43,185 bases of DNA from Acidobacteriota bacterium (GTDB lineage: Bacteria; Acidobacteriota; Terriglobia; 20CM-2-55-15). This document shows positions 29,323-37,579 of the stretch, one piece after another (position 1 is the stretch's first letter; every line of letters begins with the position of its first letter). The stretch spans positions 1-43,185 of the forward strand of contig QHWY01000104.1 of NCBI GenBank assembly GCA_003223875.1, in the 5' to 3' direction. The notes beneath the pieces are model-generated. The model saw only the letters and a program-made list of their open reading frames with translations. It had not been told where the DNA came from and made no database searches. A program made the position numbers and the translations under genes.

Positions 29323-31479
29323 ATGAGATCGCAATTACGACGCTACCTGGGTTCGCTGGTCTTCGTGTTCCTGCTCTGCCTGTCCGTCGCAGTCGGCTCG
29401 ACGGCGGGCGTTCTGTTTGTGTACAACAGTGATTTGCCTCAGGTGAGTTCGCTGGACGACTATCATCCCAGTCTCATTACCGAGGTCTATTCCGATGACG
29501 GCCGGGTTATCGGATCATTCGCTCTCGAGCGTCGGATTGTCATCGCCTGGGACCAAATCCCACAGGTCGTCAAAGATGCGATCACCTCTGTCGAAGATCA
29601 GAATTTTTACGCGCATTGGGGAATCGACTTTTTCGGCATGGCGCGCGCCGGCATGAAAAATCTGATGGCTGGCCGAGTGGTTGAAGGCGGCAGCACATTG
29701 ACGCAACAGTTGAGTAAGAACCTCTTCCTGACACCAGAGCGCACTTTCCGCAGGAAGATTCAAGAGGCGATGCTGGCCATTCAGATCGAACGTTACTACA
29801 CCAAACAGCAGATCCTGACCATGTACTGCAACCTCGTTTATATGGGCAGCGGGCAATATGGCTTTGCGGCGGCGGCTGAATATTATTTCGGCAAAGAACT
29901 CAAGGATCTGAACATCGAAGAAGCGGCGATGCTCGCGGCGATTCCCCGCTCGCCACCGAACTATTCACCGATCCTGCATCCGGAAAAGGCGCTCACCCGG
30001 CGCAATTACGCTATCGACCGCATGGTGGCCGAGAAGAAGATCACAGTTGCCAGGGGTGAGGAAGCAAAGTTGCATCCGATCAAATTGCTCGAGAAACAGC
30101 GCCCGAACGAACTCGCTCCCTATTTTGTGGAAGAACTGCGCCGTTACCTCGAGAAGAAGTACGGTACGTCGGCGGTTCACGAGGGCGGGTTAAAGGTGTA
30201 TTCCACCCTGAATGTTGAGATGCAGAAAGCCGCCAATGCGGCCACTCGAGCCGGAACCCGCGACTACGACAAACGCCACGGCTGGCGCGGAGCCGATCGC
30301 AACCTGATTGACGAAGGCACAGAGGATCTAGAATCCGTGGAGCTTCCGGATTGGAAACTGCCCATCCGTACAAACGATATCGTTCCCGGCATCGTTCTGG
30401 ATCTAACCAAGAACGGCGGCGCTGCCGTCAAAATTGGCGGGTACCAAGCTGTGCTCACGCCGCAGGACATCGCGTGGACGAACGCGAACGCCGCTTCGGA
30501 GATTCTCAAACGCGGCGATGTGGCAATGTTTATGGTTCGCTCGATGAATCCCGCCGAGCGTAAGGTTGAGGTCTCGCTGGAACAGAAGCCCAAAGTCCAG
30601 GCAAGTTTCGTTGCGATTCAGCCGCAGACCGGAGAGGTCAAGGCGATGGTCGGCGGATATGACTTCGATGAGAGTAAATTCAACCGCGCTACCCAGGCTA
30701 TGAGGCAAACTGGTTCTTCATTCAAACCGTTTGTTTATGCCGCGGCCGTTGACAATGGTCTACGGCCAGATGACACGATCGTCGATGCTCCGGTCAGCTT
30801 TGGCATATACTCGCCCGGCAACTACGATGGCAAGTTCAAAGGAACGATACCCATTCGCCAGGCGTTTGCAGAATCGCGCAACATACCGGCTGTCAAAACA
30901 CTGGCGAAACTCGGCGTGCAAAATTTGATTCCATACGTGCGGCGCTTCGGCATTACCTCCAGGATTGAACCCGTGCTGCCGATCGCGTTGGGTGCTGCGG
31001 ACGTCACTTTGATTGAGATGGTCTCCGCTTATTCGACGTTCCCCAACGATGGCGTACGCGTGGTTCCACAAATGATCTTGCGCGTCACCGATTACGAAGG
31101 AAATGTCCTTGAAGAGAATCTGCCGGAACTCCGAGATGTTATCCCGGCCGAAACCGCACGCATTATGGTCGAATTGATGCAGGAGCCCGTGCGCTTCCCA
31201 GGTGGAACGTCGACTAAAGCACAAGAGCTGAAACGCCCCGTCGCAGGAAAGACCGGTACGACAAACGATTTCACGGATGCATGGTTCATCGGTTATACGC
31301 CATCCCTTGTTGCGGGTACCTGGATTGGCTTCGACGAAAAAGTCACGCTCGGCGACAAGGAAACTGGCGGTAAAGCGGCTCTGCCGATGTGGATCGATTT
31401 TATGAGAGAGGTTTACAAGGACAAACCGGTCGAACAATTCGACACGACTCCGAAGGCGATTACGGCGTTGGTGAAATGA
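29323..31479 (+). CDS. Penicillin-binding protein 1A (bifunctional peptidoglycan synthase)
   Basis: The 718-aa class A PBP has an N-terminal membrane anchor (about 10-34), a GT51 glycosyltransferase domain with catalytic E91 in SVEDQNFYAHWGID and EGGSTLTQQLSKNLF (121-135), and a transpeptidase domain with S465-SFK468 and the KTGT motif (643-646). The spacing is normal. It polymerises and crosslinks peptidoglycan on the outer face of the inner membrane. ATG 29323 is chosen because the longer frame runs into the repeat after lepA and the promoter lies between. It overlaps the next gene (ATGA). Confidence 0.95.
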   Translation: MRSQLRRYLGSLVFVFLLCLSVAVGSTAGVLFVYNSDLPQVSSLDDYHPSLITEVYSDDGRVIGSFALERRIVIAWDQIPQVVKDAITSVEDQNFYAHWGIDFFGMARAGMKNLMAGRVVEGGSTLTQQLSKNLFLTPERTFRRKIQEAMLAIQIERYYTKQQILTMYCNLVYMGSGQYGFAAAAEYYFGKELKDLNIEEAAMLAAIPRSPPNYSPILHPEKALTRRNYAIDRMVAEKKITVARGEEAKLHPIKLLEKQRPNELAPYFVEELRRYLEKKYGTSAVHEGGLKVYSTLNVEMQKAANAATRAGTRDYDKRHGWRGADRNLIDEGTEDLESVELPDWKLPIRTNDIVPGIVLDLTKNGGAAVKIGGYQAVLTPQDIAWTNANAASEILKRGDVAMFMVRSMNPAERKVEVSLEQKPKVQASFVAIQPQTGEVKAMVGGYDFDESKFNRATQAMRQTGSSFKPFVYAAAVDNGLRPDDTIVDAPVSFGIYSPGNYDGKFKGTIPIRQAFAESRNIPAVKTLAKLGVQNLIPYVRRFGITSRIEPVLPIALGAADVTLIEMVSAYSTFPNDGVRVVPQMILRVTDYEGNVLEENLPELRDVIPAETARIMVELMQEPVRFPGGTSTKAQELKRPVAGKTGTTNDFTDAWFIGYTPSLVAGTWIGFDEKVTLGDKETGGKAALPMWIDFMREVYKDKPVEQFDTTPKAITALVK

Positions 31480-31988
31480 GACCCAAGAGCACAGTACTTA
31501 GTTTTCTTCTCATGGCGTTCGCGTTGGATTGCTCGGCACAAACGCTTGCTGACGTGGCACGAAAAGAACGCGAGCGCCAGAAGCGAGTTCATAGCCCGGT
31601 CGTGGTTGCCACTGGCGCGACGACAACAACCACCGCGTCGAGCGGCTCGACTGCAGCGGCTGTCACATCGTCCACGCCTGCGGGACCAACCGACAACAAG
31701 GGACGGGACGAAAAATATTGGCGAGCGCAATTTCAAAAAGCCCGTGATGAGGTGAAGAAAGCGGAAGAGAAGGCTCAGCTTCTGGATTTGAGGCTCAAGG
31801 ATCTCAACACGCAGCTTCTGCGCCAAAGCGACATTTACGCTCGCGAATACCGGCTCGGCCCGGAAATCGCCGACACTCAGAAGCAACTCGACGAGGCACG
31901 CAAGGAAGTCGATCAAGCTAAAAAGAAACTTACCGACCTGGAGGACGAGCTGCGGCGCTCGGGCGGACTGCCCGGCTGGGCGCGGTAG
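31476..31988 (+). CDS. Exported coiled-coil protein
   Basis: The 170-aa protein has a signal peptide (VLSFLLMAFALDCSA-Q), a basic start (TLADVARKERERQKR), a low-complexity Thr/Ser/Ala stretch (about 46-69) and a long coiled coil (about 80-162, heptad-like Leu and charged residues) ending SGGLPGWAR. Such proteins with an ADVARKERERQ start are frequent in acidobacteria. The start overlaps the PBP1A stop by 4 nt, so a cell-envelope role is plausible but not shown. Confidence 0.8.
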   Translation: MRPKSTVLSFLLMAFALDCSAQTLADVARKERERQKRVHSPVVVATGATTTTTASSGSTAAAVTSSTPAGPTDNKGRDEKYWRAQFQKARDEVKKAEEKAQLLDLRLKDLNTQLLRQSDIYAREYRLGPEIADTQKQLDEARKEVDQAKKKLTDLEDELRRSGGLPGWAR

Positions 31989-32848
31989 TGCGATATCTCG
32001 GAATTGATGGAGGAGGCTCGAAAACCGCTTTCCTCCTCGTTGACGAGTACTACAACGAAATCTGTCATGTCGAGGCCGGTCCTTCGAATTGGCTGTCGGT
32101 CGGTGCCGATGCCGCAAAGCACGCTATCACTCAAGGAATATCTCACCTCAGGGAACGCCCAAACATTGTGTGCGCCGGGTTCGCCGGCGCAGCGCGTTCC
32201 GACAGCGCCGCCTTTTACAAGCAAGTCCTCGAATCGCTCATTCCCGGAGCTCAGATCATCATCGAAAGTGACGCGTTTATTGCATCGATCGGCGCCATTG
32301 GCATAGATCCCGGCATTCTGCTGATTGCCGGTACGGGCTCTATCGTGATTGGGCGCGATAAAAGTCGCAACATGTTCCGAGTCGGCGGTTGGGGGCCGTA
32401 CTTTGGCGATGAAGGCAGCGGGTTTTGGGTCGGCCGCGAAGCCGTGCGCCAAGCGCTTCGCTCGCTCGACGTGCATACCCCTACAGAGTTTTCGAACCGC
32501 ATTGCCACCCAGCTTGGTTTGAGGACCATATCGGACGTTGTCGGCGCGTGGGCGTCCGGTAAAATAGGTGTGCCTGATATTGCCGGCCTGTTTCCGGAAG
32601 TGGTTTCGATGTACCCGCAGGAGCCTGCCAATCAAATTTTGAATCAAGCCGCATCGCACTTGAGATCCATGGTCGATATTGCATCCGAACGGGTTGGCTT
32701 GAGCGACTGCCGGAAATCGCTGAGCGGATCGGTCGCAGTCCACCCCGTTATGCGGCAACTTATCGGATTCGAATTCGAAGAACCGCGCCATTCACCCGAG
32801 TGGGGCGCCGTCATTTGGGCCCGCCAACATTTCACTGAGCCGCTCTAG
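31988..32848 (+). CDS. BadF/BadG-type ATPase, N-acetylglucosamine kinase-like
   Basis: GTG 31988 overlaps the previous TAG by one base. The 286-aa protein has the ASKHA fold: the phosphate-1 motif YLGIDGGGSKTAFLLVD, a SDAFIASIGA segment, LLIAGTGSIVIGR (phosphate-2) and GGWGPYFGDEGSGFWVGR, which is typical of N-acetylglucosamine kinases and BadF/BcrA proteins. It probably phosphorylates an amino sugar, perhaps recycled from the cell wall given the upstream PBP1A gene. The 3' end overlaps the convergent ArsA gene by 57 bp. Confidence 0.88.
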   Translation: MRYLGIDGGGSKTAFLLVDEYYNEICHVEAGPSNWLSVGADAAKHAITQGISHLRERPNIVCAGFAGAARSDSAAFYKQVLESLIPGAQIIIESDAFIASIGAIGIDPGILLIAGTGSIVIGRDKSRNMFRVGGWGPYFGDEGSGFWVGREAVRQALRSLDVHTPTEFSNRIATQLGLRTISDVVGAWASGKIGVPDIAGLFPEVVSMYPQEPANQILNQAASHLRSMVDIASERVGLSDCRKSLSGSVAVHPVMRQLIGFEFEEPRHSPEWGAVIWARQHFTEPL

Positions 32849-33748
32849 ATTCTTGATTCCGTAGATATCCGTCTCGAATTGACGAATCCAGATCGAAGGA
32901 TACTCGGCAAATCGGCGACGAATTTCTTCAGAATAGATCTGTTCTTGTTTACGGCGCGCCTCGTAAAAGGAGCCATTCAGATTTTCCGGCAGAATCCGAT
33001 TCACGATGATCCCGCAGACGTTTACGTTCGAATCGCGGAGGGTACCGGCTGCGCGGGCGCTTTCTTCGATTGGCAGCCGTTCGGGAACAAGGACGAGGAC
33101 AAATCCGGTAAAGTTATGTTGCATCAATCGCGCGCGTACCAGTTCGAGTTTTTCCTTTCGGCGCTCCAACGTTGTCAGGATGGGGTCGGGTTCGCCAGAT
33201 CCTTCCCTTTCAAGCGTCCGATTCAACGTGATGAGATTTTTCCGCCGTTTCGATAACGCCTCGATCCACGAGCTCATCAGTTCAGGCATACGCAGCAGCC
33301 GCATCGTATGTCCTGTGGGAGCCGTATCGAAGATGATCAAGTCGTAAGAGTCGGCGCACCTGACAATCAGGTCACCCATACGATCAAACAGCGCTACCTC
33401 CTCGACTCCGGGCATGGTCGATACAAGCTCGATCTGGCGCTCCGCTTCTTTCAAAACCGAAGGACTGAAAAGCTTTGCTATTTGATTCTTGACGGTCTCG
33501 ATGTACCGGCGAGCCTCAAAATCAGCGTCGATCTCGATACCGATAATTCCCGGATAGACCTCCGCCTCTTCACGGCTGAACAGCCGCTCGAAGATATCCG
33601 AAGTCGAGTGCGCTGGGTCGGTCGATACCAGCAGAACACGCTTTCCTGTTTTCGCCGCGGCCAGTGCCAGTGCCGATGCGCACGTCGTCTTGCCCACTCC
33701 TCCCTTTCCGCCGAAAAAGAGAATTCGTTTCTTGAGAAGATCGCGCAT
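32792..33748 (-). CDS. ArsA family ATPase
   Basis: The 318-aa SIMIBI ATPase has the deviant Walker A GGKGGVGKTT (13-22), STDPAHSTSDIF (switch I), IIFDTAPTGHTMRLL (switch II) and VNRILPE. Homologues are the arsenite pump ATPase and Get3. It has a single ATPase unit, so it should work as a dimer. No arsenic genes are near; the CxxC of Get3 is absent. It follows the CC-star gene by 2 nt, a known conserved pair. ATG 33748 begins the family homology, and the longer frame overlaps the CC-star gene in another phase. Confidence 0.92.
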   Translation of the reverse strand: MRDLLKKRILFFGGKGGVGKTTCASALALAAAKTGKRVLLVSTDPAHSTSDIFERLFSREEAEVYPGIIGIEIDADFEARRYIETVKNQIAKLFSPSVLKEAERQIELVSTMPGVEEVALFDRMGDLIVRCADSYDLIIFDTAPTGHTMRLLRMPELMSSWIEALSKRRKNLITLNRTLEREGSGEPDPILTTLERRKEKLELVRARLMQHNFTGFVLVLVPERLPIEESARAAGTLRDSNVNVCGIIVNRILPENLNGSFYEARRKQEQIYSEEIRRRFAEYPSIWIRQFETDIYGIKNLERLSEMLAGPNDGAPLG

Positions 33749-33750
33749 GC

Positions 33751-34014
33751 TCAGCAACAAGGAAGAGCGCCGAGCGGGGAATGATCCATGCCCATCCTTC
33801 GATGCCAGAGGTGAAATTCTTCGAGGAAGTACGGATAGATTTCCATAAGATAAATCGTGGCCGGATTCGGCAAGCCAACCAGCTCCATGAAGCAAAGCAG
33901 CATGAAGAGATCGTTCAAATCCATGAGCTGTTCTCGCAGTCTCTTCTGATAGCCTGCTAGCGCCATGCCATGGAAAAAGTCGGCGATATTTTGGCGGACC
34001 TGCGCCCAATCCAT
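33751..34014 (-). CDS. CC-star family protein (cory-CC-star-like)
   Basis: The 87-aa protein is largely helical, with FMELVGLPNPATIYLMEIYP (about 42-61), EEFHLWHRRMGMDHSPLG and a C-terminal Cys-Cys followed directly by the stop. This fits the small family named cory-CC-star, which has no known function and is found next to ArsA ATPase genes. The terminal cysteine pair could bind a metalloid or take a lipid; this is inference. TGCTATCAT ends 6 nt before its ATG, so it probably heads the two-gene unit with ArsA. Confidence 0.82.
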   Translation of the reverse strand: MDWAQVRQNIADFFHGMALAGYQKRLREQLMDLNDLFMLLCFMELVGLPNPATIYLMEIYPYFLEEFHLWHRRMGMDHSPLGALPCC

Positions 34015-34020
34015 GCGCCG

Positions 34021-34029
34021 ATGATAGCA
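34021..34029 (-). promoter_or_regulatory. Extended -10 promoter of the CC-star/ArsA unit
   Basis: TGCTATCAT on the minus strand ends 6 nt before ATG 34014. No Shine-Dalgarno is visible, again predicting a leaderless message. Confidence 0.45.
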
Positions 34030-34031
34030 CG

Positions 34032-34085
34032 CTGCAGGAGCGATCTATTGCTTGGGGCAGCCTCAAGCGATAGACCGCTGCTAAA
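34032..34085. repeat. Diverged REP-like palindrome, copy 3
   Basis: The arms GCGATCTATTGCTTG and CAAGCGATAGACCGC are inverted with one mismatch and one wobble, and both ends carry GCAG/CTGC. The word CGATCTAT is shared with copy 1 at 4724. It fills most of the divergent gap between the CC-star gene and the unknown gene at 34108. Confidence 0.6.
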
Positions 34086-34107
34086 GGATGTGCCACAATT
34101 GGTTTTC

Positions 34108-34617
34108 ATGATCAGCAGCGAGTCGGTCGAGAAGGCGTGTTCCGAAGTCGGTGAATATTCCGACGAAATGATGGTTGGGGAGTTCGACCGTTTCTTCCGC
34201 GCCCAGCCCGCGATTTGCGATTTCGTCGTGGAATCGACTCACGAAAGCGGTCAGAAGGTTCAAGAACTGTCACTCTTCTTGTCGTATATGATCTTCAAGG
34301 CCGTGGAGATGGATACCGCCGGTTCGGTTACAAAAGTGTCGCCGGAAACAATAGAGGCTGGTTATCGCGAAACGGAGTCATGGATGGAGCGCCTCAGCCA
34401 GGCTGATGCAACCGAACTCCACGCGTCGATTGCTGCGAGCCTTCAGCACGACACCGAACCCTACTTGCTGCAATACGTGATTTCGGAATTGAACGAGCCG
34501 ATGGATGACGGCACCGAACTGAACGAAGAGGAGAAGGGCGAAGTCTTCTTCGTCGCCAAAACCGTAATTGAATCGCTAAAAAGTCAATCGAAAGGGAGAA
34601 TCATTGAAGTCGACTAA
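34108..34617 (+). CDS. Hypothetical protein, 169 aa
   Basis: The protein from ATG 34108 is soluble, acidic and predicted helical, with SEYSDEMM-like and FDRFFRAQPAICDFV blocks near the start and YLLQYVISELNEPM with a charged EEEKGEVFFVAKTVIESL tail. I recognise no family. The start is chosen because the longer frame crosses repeat copy 3. It overlaps the PCYCGC-type gene by 14 nt, so the two are probably coupled. Confidence 0.7.
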   Translation: MISSESVEKACSEVGEYSDEMMVGEFDRFFRAQPAICDFVVESTHESGQKVQELSLFLSYMIFKAVEMDTAGSVTKVSPETIEAGYRETESWMERLSQADATELHASIAASLQHDTEPYLLQYVISELNEPMDDGTELNEEEKGEVFFVAKTVIESLKSQSKGRIIEVD

Positions 34618-35017
34618 AAATCAAAATCTGTGGCTGACCGTTGCCGCAATTGTCGCGTTGGCGGTTATCGCCTGGGTATCATTGCGCGGCACAACCCAGC
34701 CCCCGGAAGACGTTGCACAGAACGCTAAAAGTGCCGACGTCATGTCGCCCGCACTTTTCACCGACGCGAAGGCGCGTGCCGCATATCAGGTTGCAAAAGA
34801 CATTCCGGAAGTCCTGGAACAGCTACCGTGCTTCTGCGGATGCATGATGAATTTCGGCCATAAGAACAATCTGTTTTGCTTCAAGGACCAACACGGTTCC
34901 GCATGCGATATCTGTCAGGACATCGCCCTCGATGCGCGGAAAATGCATGATCAGGGAATGCAGATTGCGCAGATTCAGGAGAATATTCGCACCAAATACG
35001 CCAAGTATCAGCCGTGA
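34604..35017 (+). CDS. PCYCGC-motif exported or membrane-anchored protein
   Basis: TTG 34604 follows GGGAG at good spacing. The 137-aa protein has an N-terminal membrane segment (about 9-27), a linker, and a cysteine-rich domain LPCFCGCMMNFGHKNNLFCF with C76, C78, C80 and C92, then H97, C101 and C104 (SACDICQD). This is the PCYCGC domain type with CxCxC, possibly binding metal or heme-linked thiols; the cysteine pattern resembles that of the CcmH variant at 10589. It overlaps both neighbours. Confidence 0.8.
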   Translation: MKSTKNQNLWLTVAAIVALAVIAWVSLRGTTQPPEDVAQNAKSADVMSPALFTDAKARAAYQVAKDIPEVLEQLPCFCGCMMNFGHKNNLFCFKDQHGSACDICQDIALDARKMHDQGMQIAQIQENIRTKYAKYQP

Positions 35018-35787
35018 AGCTTGAATTAAAATCCGGCTCTCTCGAGTATCTGGATGTGGGAAGGGGGCGGACTGTCCTTTTGATCCACGCATTCCCTCTG
35101 AATCACTGCATGTGGGAGCCGCAACTTTCGGTACTTTCGGCAGAATTTCGACTCCTTGTTCCCGACATCCGTGGTTTTGGCGGCTCACAGCCGCCATCGC
35201 CCTGGACCATGGAGACGATCGCCGATGATCTAAACGGATTTTTGGAAAAGATCGACGTCCCGGATTGCGCTTTTGTGGGCGTTTCCGTGGGCGGCTATAT
35301 TGCGCTTTCCTTCTGGTCGAAATATCCAGGACGCGTCCGCAAACTCGTTCTCGCAAATACGAGGGCTCGCGCCGACACCGAAACCGAGAAGGCAGCTCGA
35401 AACGATATGCTTGCCGCGCTCGAACAAAGGGGCACTGCTATTTTGCCCGATCGCATGCTTCCGCGGCTTCTGAAACCGAACTCGCCGCCGGCCGTTGTCA
35501 GCAGGGTCCGAAGCATGATTGACGAAGCAAGCGCTCCCGCTGCCATATACGCCGTAATGGCATTGCGCGATCGTCCCGACTCCTCGACATTGCTCCACCG
35601 CATCCATTGTCCAACGATGGTTATTTGCGGCGAGGAGGACCTCCTTGTCCACGGCGATGAATCCCGCGCGATGGCGGATGCGATTCGCGGCTCGCGTTTT
35701 GTGCGAATACCCAAGTCGGGCCATCTGAGCAATCTCGAAAACCCGGACGAATTCAACCGCGTAGTGCTCGATTTTTTAAGACAGTGA
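35014..35787 (+). CDS. Alpha/beta-fold hydrolase
   Basis: GTG 35014 overlaps the preceding TGA (GTGA). The 257-aa protein has a complete triad: Ser91 in VGVSVGGY, an Asp in CGEEDLLV (about 210) and a His in KSGHLSNLENP (about 237), with the oxyanion HAFPLNHCMW segment (25-34). It is nearest the 3-oxoadipate enol-lactonase/esterase group, but no adjacent catabolic gene supports a substrate. Third gene of a small operon. Confidence 0.88.
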   Translation: MKLELKSGSLEYLDVGRGRTVLLIHAFPLNHCMWEPQLSVLSAEFRLLVPDIRGFGGSQPPSPWTMETIADDLNGFLEKIDVPDCAFVGVSVGGYIALSFWSKYPGRVRKLVLANTRARADTETEKAARNDMLAALEQRGTAILPDRMLPRLLKPNSPPAVVSRVRSMIDEASAPAAIYAVMALRDRPDSSTLLHRIHCPTMVICGEEDLLVHGDESRAMADAIRGSRFVRIPKSGHLSNLENPDEFNRVVLDFLRQ

Positions 35788-35810
35788 GGGTGCCTTTTTT
35801 GGCGGTTTTA

Positions 35811-36791
35811 CTATGCGTTGCGGTTCAGTATGAATTCCGGGATTCGCACGATCGCGTCACGAAATATCGAGGGGGGAAATTCCTCCAGCATATGAATGGC
35901 TCGGCTCGCGTACTCCGCAGCCAGCTCTCGGGTGCGGTGTAACCCGTCGGACCGTTCCACGAGCTTCAAAATTTCGGCGCGATCAACGAAGCGAAAATCT
36001 CGCTCGTCAAGCACGCTCTGAACCTTTAACGTGTCCTCTTGATTGCCGTTGCGAATCGCAAAAAGCACCGGAAGCGTCATCTTCCCTTCCTTCAAATCGT
36101 TCGCGACCGGTTTTCCCAAAACGTCCTTTGTCGACGTGAGGTCCAGCAGATCATCGACGAGTTGGAAGGCCATGCCCAGGCTCTTTCCGATCTCGGCAAG
36201 CCGCTCGGCTGAACCATGATTCATACCGGCTGCGATCGCAGGCAGTTTGGTGCATCCCGAAAACAGATACGCGGTTTTTCGTTCCACAATGTCGAGCAAC
36301 TGCTGTTCTGTGACTTCGGATCTGCCTAGGTAGGTCAGTTGCAACAGTTCACCTTCAACCATTTTTTGTGTGATATCGATCAGCGTGTTCAACACCTCGA
36401 GGTTCTTCTCGCCCAAAGCCAACGCAAATGACCTCATGTAAAGCCAATCGCCTGCCAGGACCGTCATCGAGTTTCCCCAGTGTGAATTCGCGGAGGGACG
36501 GCCTCGACGCGTATCGGCGGCATCGATGATGTCGTCATGGACCAGAGTCGCGTTGTGAATGAATTCGACAACTGCGGCCAGACGGATTGCCATCGGAGAA
36601 ACCGCACCCAACATCTTCGCCGTCAGCAGGAGTAATGCGGGCCGGAGCCGCTTGCCGCCGGCGTTCAGGAGGTATTCGCCAATTTCCGAAATCGGCGTGA
36701 TCTCCGACTGCGTGTATCGCAGAAGTTCCTCTTCAACCAGCGCAAGCTCCGGCGCGATGAGCTGATAAATGTCCTGTGGGTTCATCTCCAT
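35811..36791 (-). CDS. Polyprenyl diphosphate synthase (trans, long chain)
   Basis: The 326-aa enzyme condenses isopentenyl diphosphate onto an allylic primer. It carries the first Asp-rich motif DDIID (86-90), GGKRLRP (45-51) and the second Asp-rich motif DDLLD (213-217). The fifth residue before the first Asp is Ala81, a small residue that in this family leaves the product tunnel open, which suggests a long chain (C35-C45, menaquinone or ubiquinone side chain). It lies downstream of tatD on the same strand. Confidence 0.92.
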   Translation of the reverse strand: MEMNPQDIYQLIAPELALVEEELLRYTQSEITPISEIGEYLLNAGGKRLRPALLLLTAKMLGAVSPMAIRLAAVVEFIHNATLVHDDIIDAADTRRGRPSANSHWGNSMTVLAGDWLYMRSFALALGEKNLEVLNTLIDITQKMVEGELLQLTYLGRSEVTEQQLLDIVERKTAYLFSGCTKLPAIAAGMNHGSAERLAEIGKSLGMAFQLVDDLLDLTSTKDVLGKPVANDLKEGKMTLPVLFAIRNGNQEDTLKVQSVLDERDFRFVDRAEILKLVERSDGLHRTRELAAEYASRAIHMLEEFPPSIFRDAIVRIPEFILNRNA

Positions 36792-36805
36792 ACAGCTAGC
36801 GCATT

Positions 36806-37579
36806 TTACGATGATTTGGCGGCAAACAGTCTGTCGAAATTGGCCGACGCTCGCATCGCGAATTCATCTTCAGGCACTCCGCGGAGCTTGGCGATGAAGC
36901 GCGCTGTATCAGCCACGAAGCTGGGTTCATTGCGCTTTCCTCGATGTGGAATGGGCGCGAGGTAAGGACAGTCCGTCTCCACGAGAATGCGATCCAGAGG
37001 AATCGAGCGCGCAATTTCCGCCAAACTATGCGCGTTAGGAAAAGTCACGATGCCGGAAAAGGAGATATAGAAGCCGATCGCCAATACAAAATCCGCCAGC
37101 TCCTTGCCCGACGTGAAGCAGTGGATAACACCACGTCGAGGACTTTCGGCCTTGAGCAGAGCTATGGTGTCGTCATCCGCCTCACGTGTATGGATGATGA
37201 CCGGCAGGTCTAGTTTGTTCGCTAAAGCGAGCTGGCGGCGGAAGACTGCGCGCTGAATGTCGCGCGGAGAATTGTCGTAGTGATAATCAAGACCCATCTC
37301 GCCAATCGCCAAGACTCGAGGATGGCGGGCCAATTGCTCAACCAAATGGTAGTGCCGTTCTTCGACTTTGGAAGCATCGTGGGGATGAACGCCGGCGCTG
37401 GTATAAATCCAATCATGCGTCTCAGCGATTGGGATTCCACAACCCATTTGGTCAGGACCGCTTCCGTTTCCAATCGTCAGAATCTTGCGAACGCCTGCGT
37501 CCCACGCTCGCTCGAGGACTCCTTCACGGTCGTCGTTGAAGCGCGGGTCATCCAGGTGCGCGTGAGAATCGACAATCAT
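36806..37579 (-). CDS. tatD: TatD family metal-dependent hydrolase
   Basis: The 257-aa TIM-barrel enzyme is a 3'-to-5' nuclease family member. It has MIVDSHAHLDDPRF (H6, H8), the second-metal GEMGLDYHYD (Glu), IIHTRE and VETDCPYLAP. The ATG overlaps the metG stop by one base (TAATG), a gene order found in many bacteria (metG-tatD), so it is translationally coupled. The cytoplasmic role is probably DNA or RNA end processing. Confidence 0.95.
   Translation of the reverse strand: MIVDSHAHLDDPRFNDDREGVLERAWDAGVRKILTIGNGSGPDQMGCGIPIAETHDWIYTSAGVHPHDASKVEERHYHLVEQLARHPRVLAIGEMGLDYHYDNSPRDIQRAVFRRQLALANKLDLPVIIHTREADDDTIALLKAESPRRGVIHCFTSGKELADFVLAIGFYISFSGIVTFPNAHSLAEIARSIPLDRILVETDCPYLAPIPHRGKRNEPSFVADTARFIAKLRGVPEDEFAMRASANFDRLFAAKSS

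Noticed and set aside
33751..33753. TGA after Cys-Cys in the CC-star gene as a selenocysteine codon
   Set aside because: The family name itself reflects a natural stop after Cys-Cys, the ArsA start follows after 2 nt, and no SECIS-like hairpin is visible.
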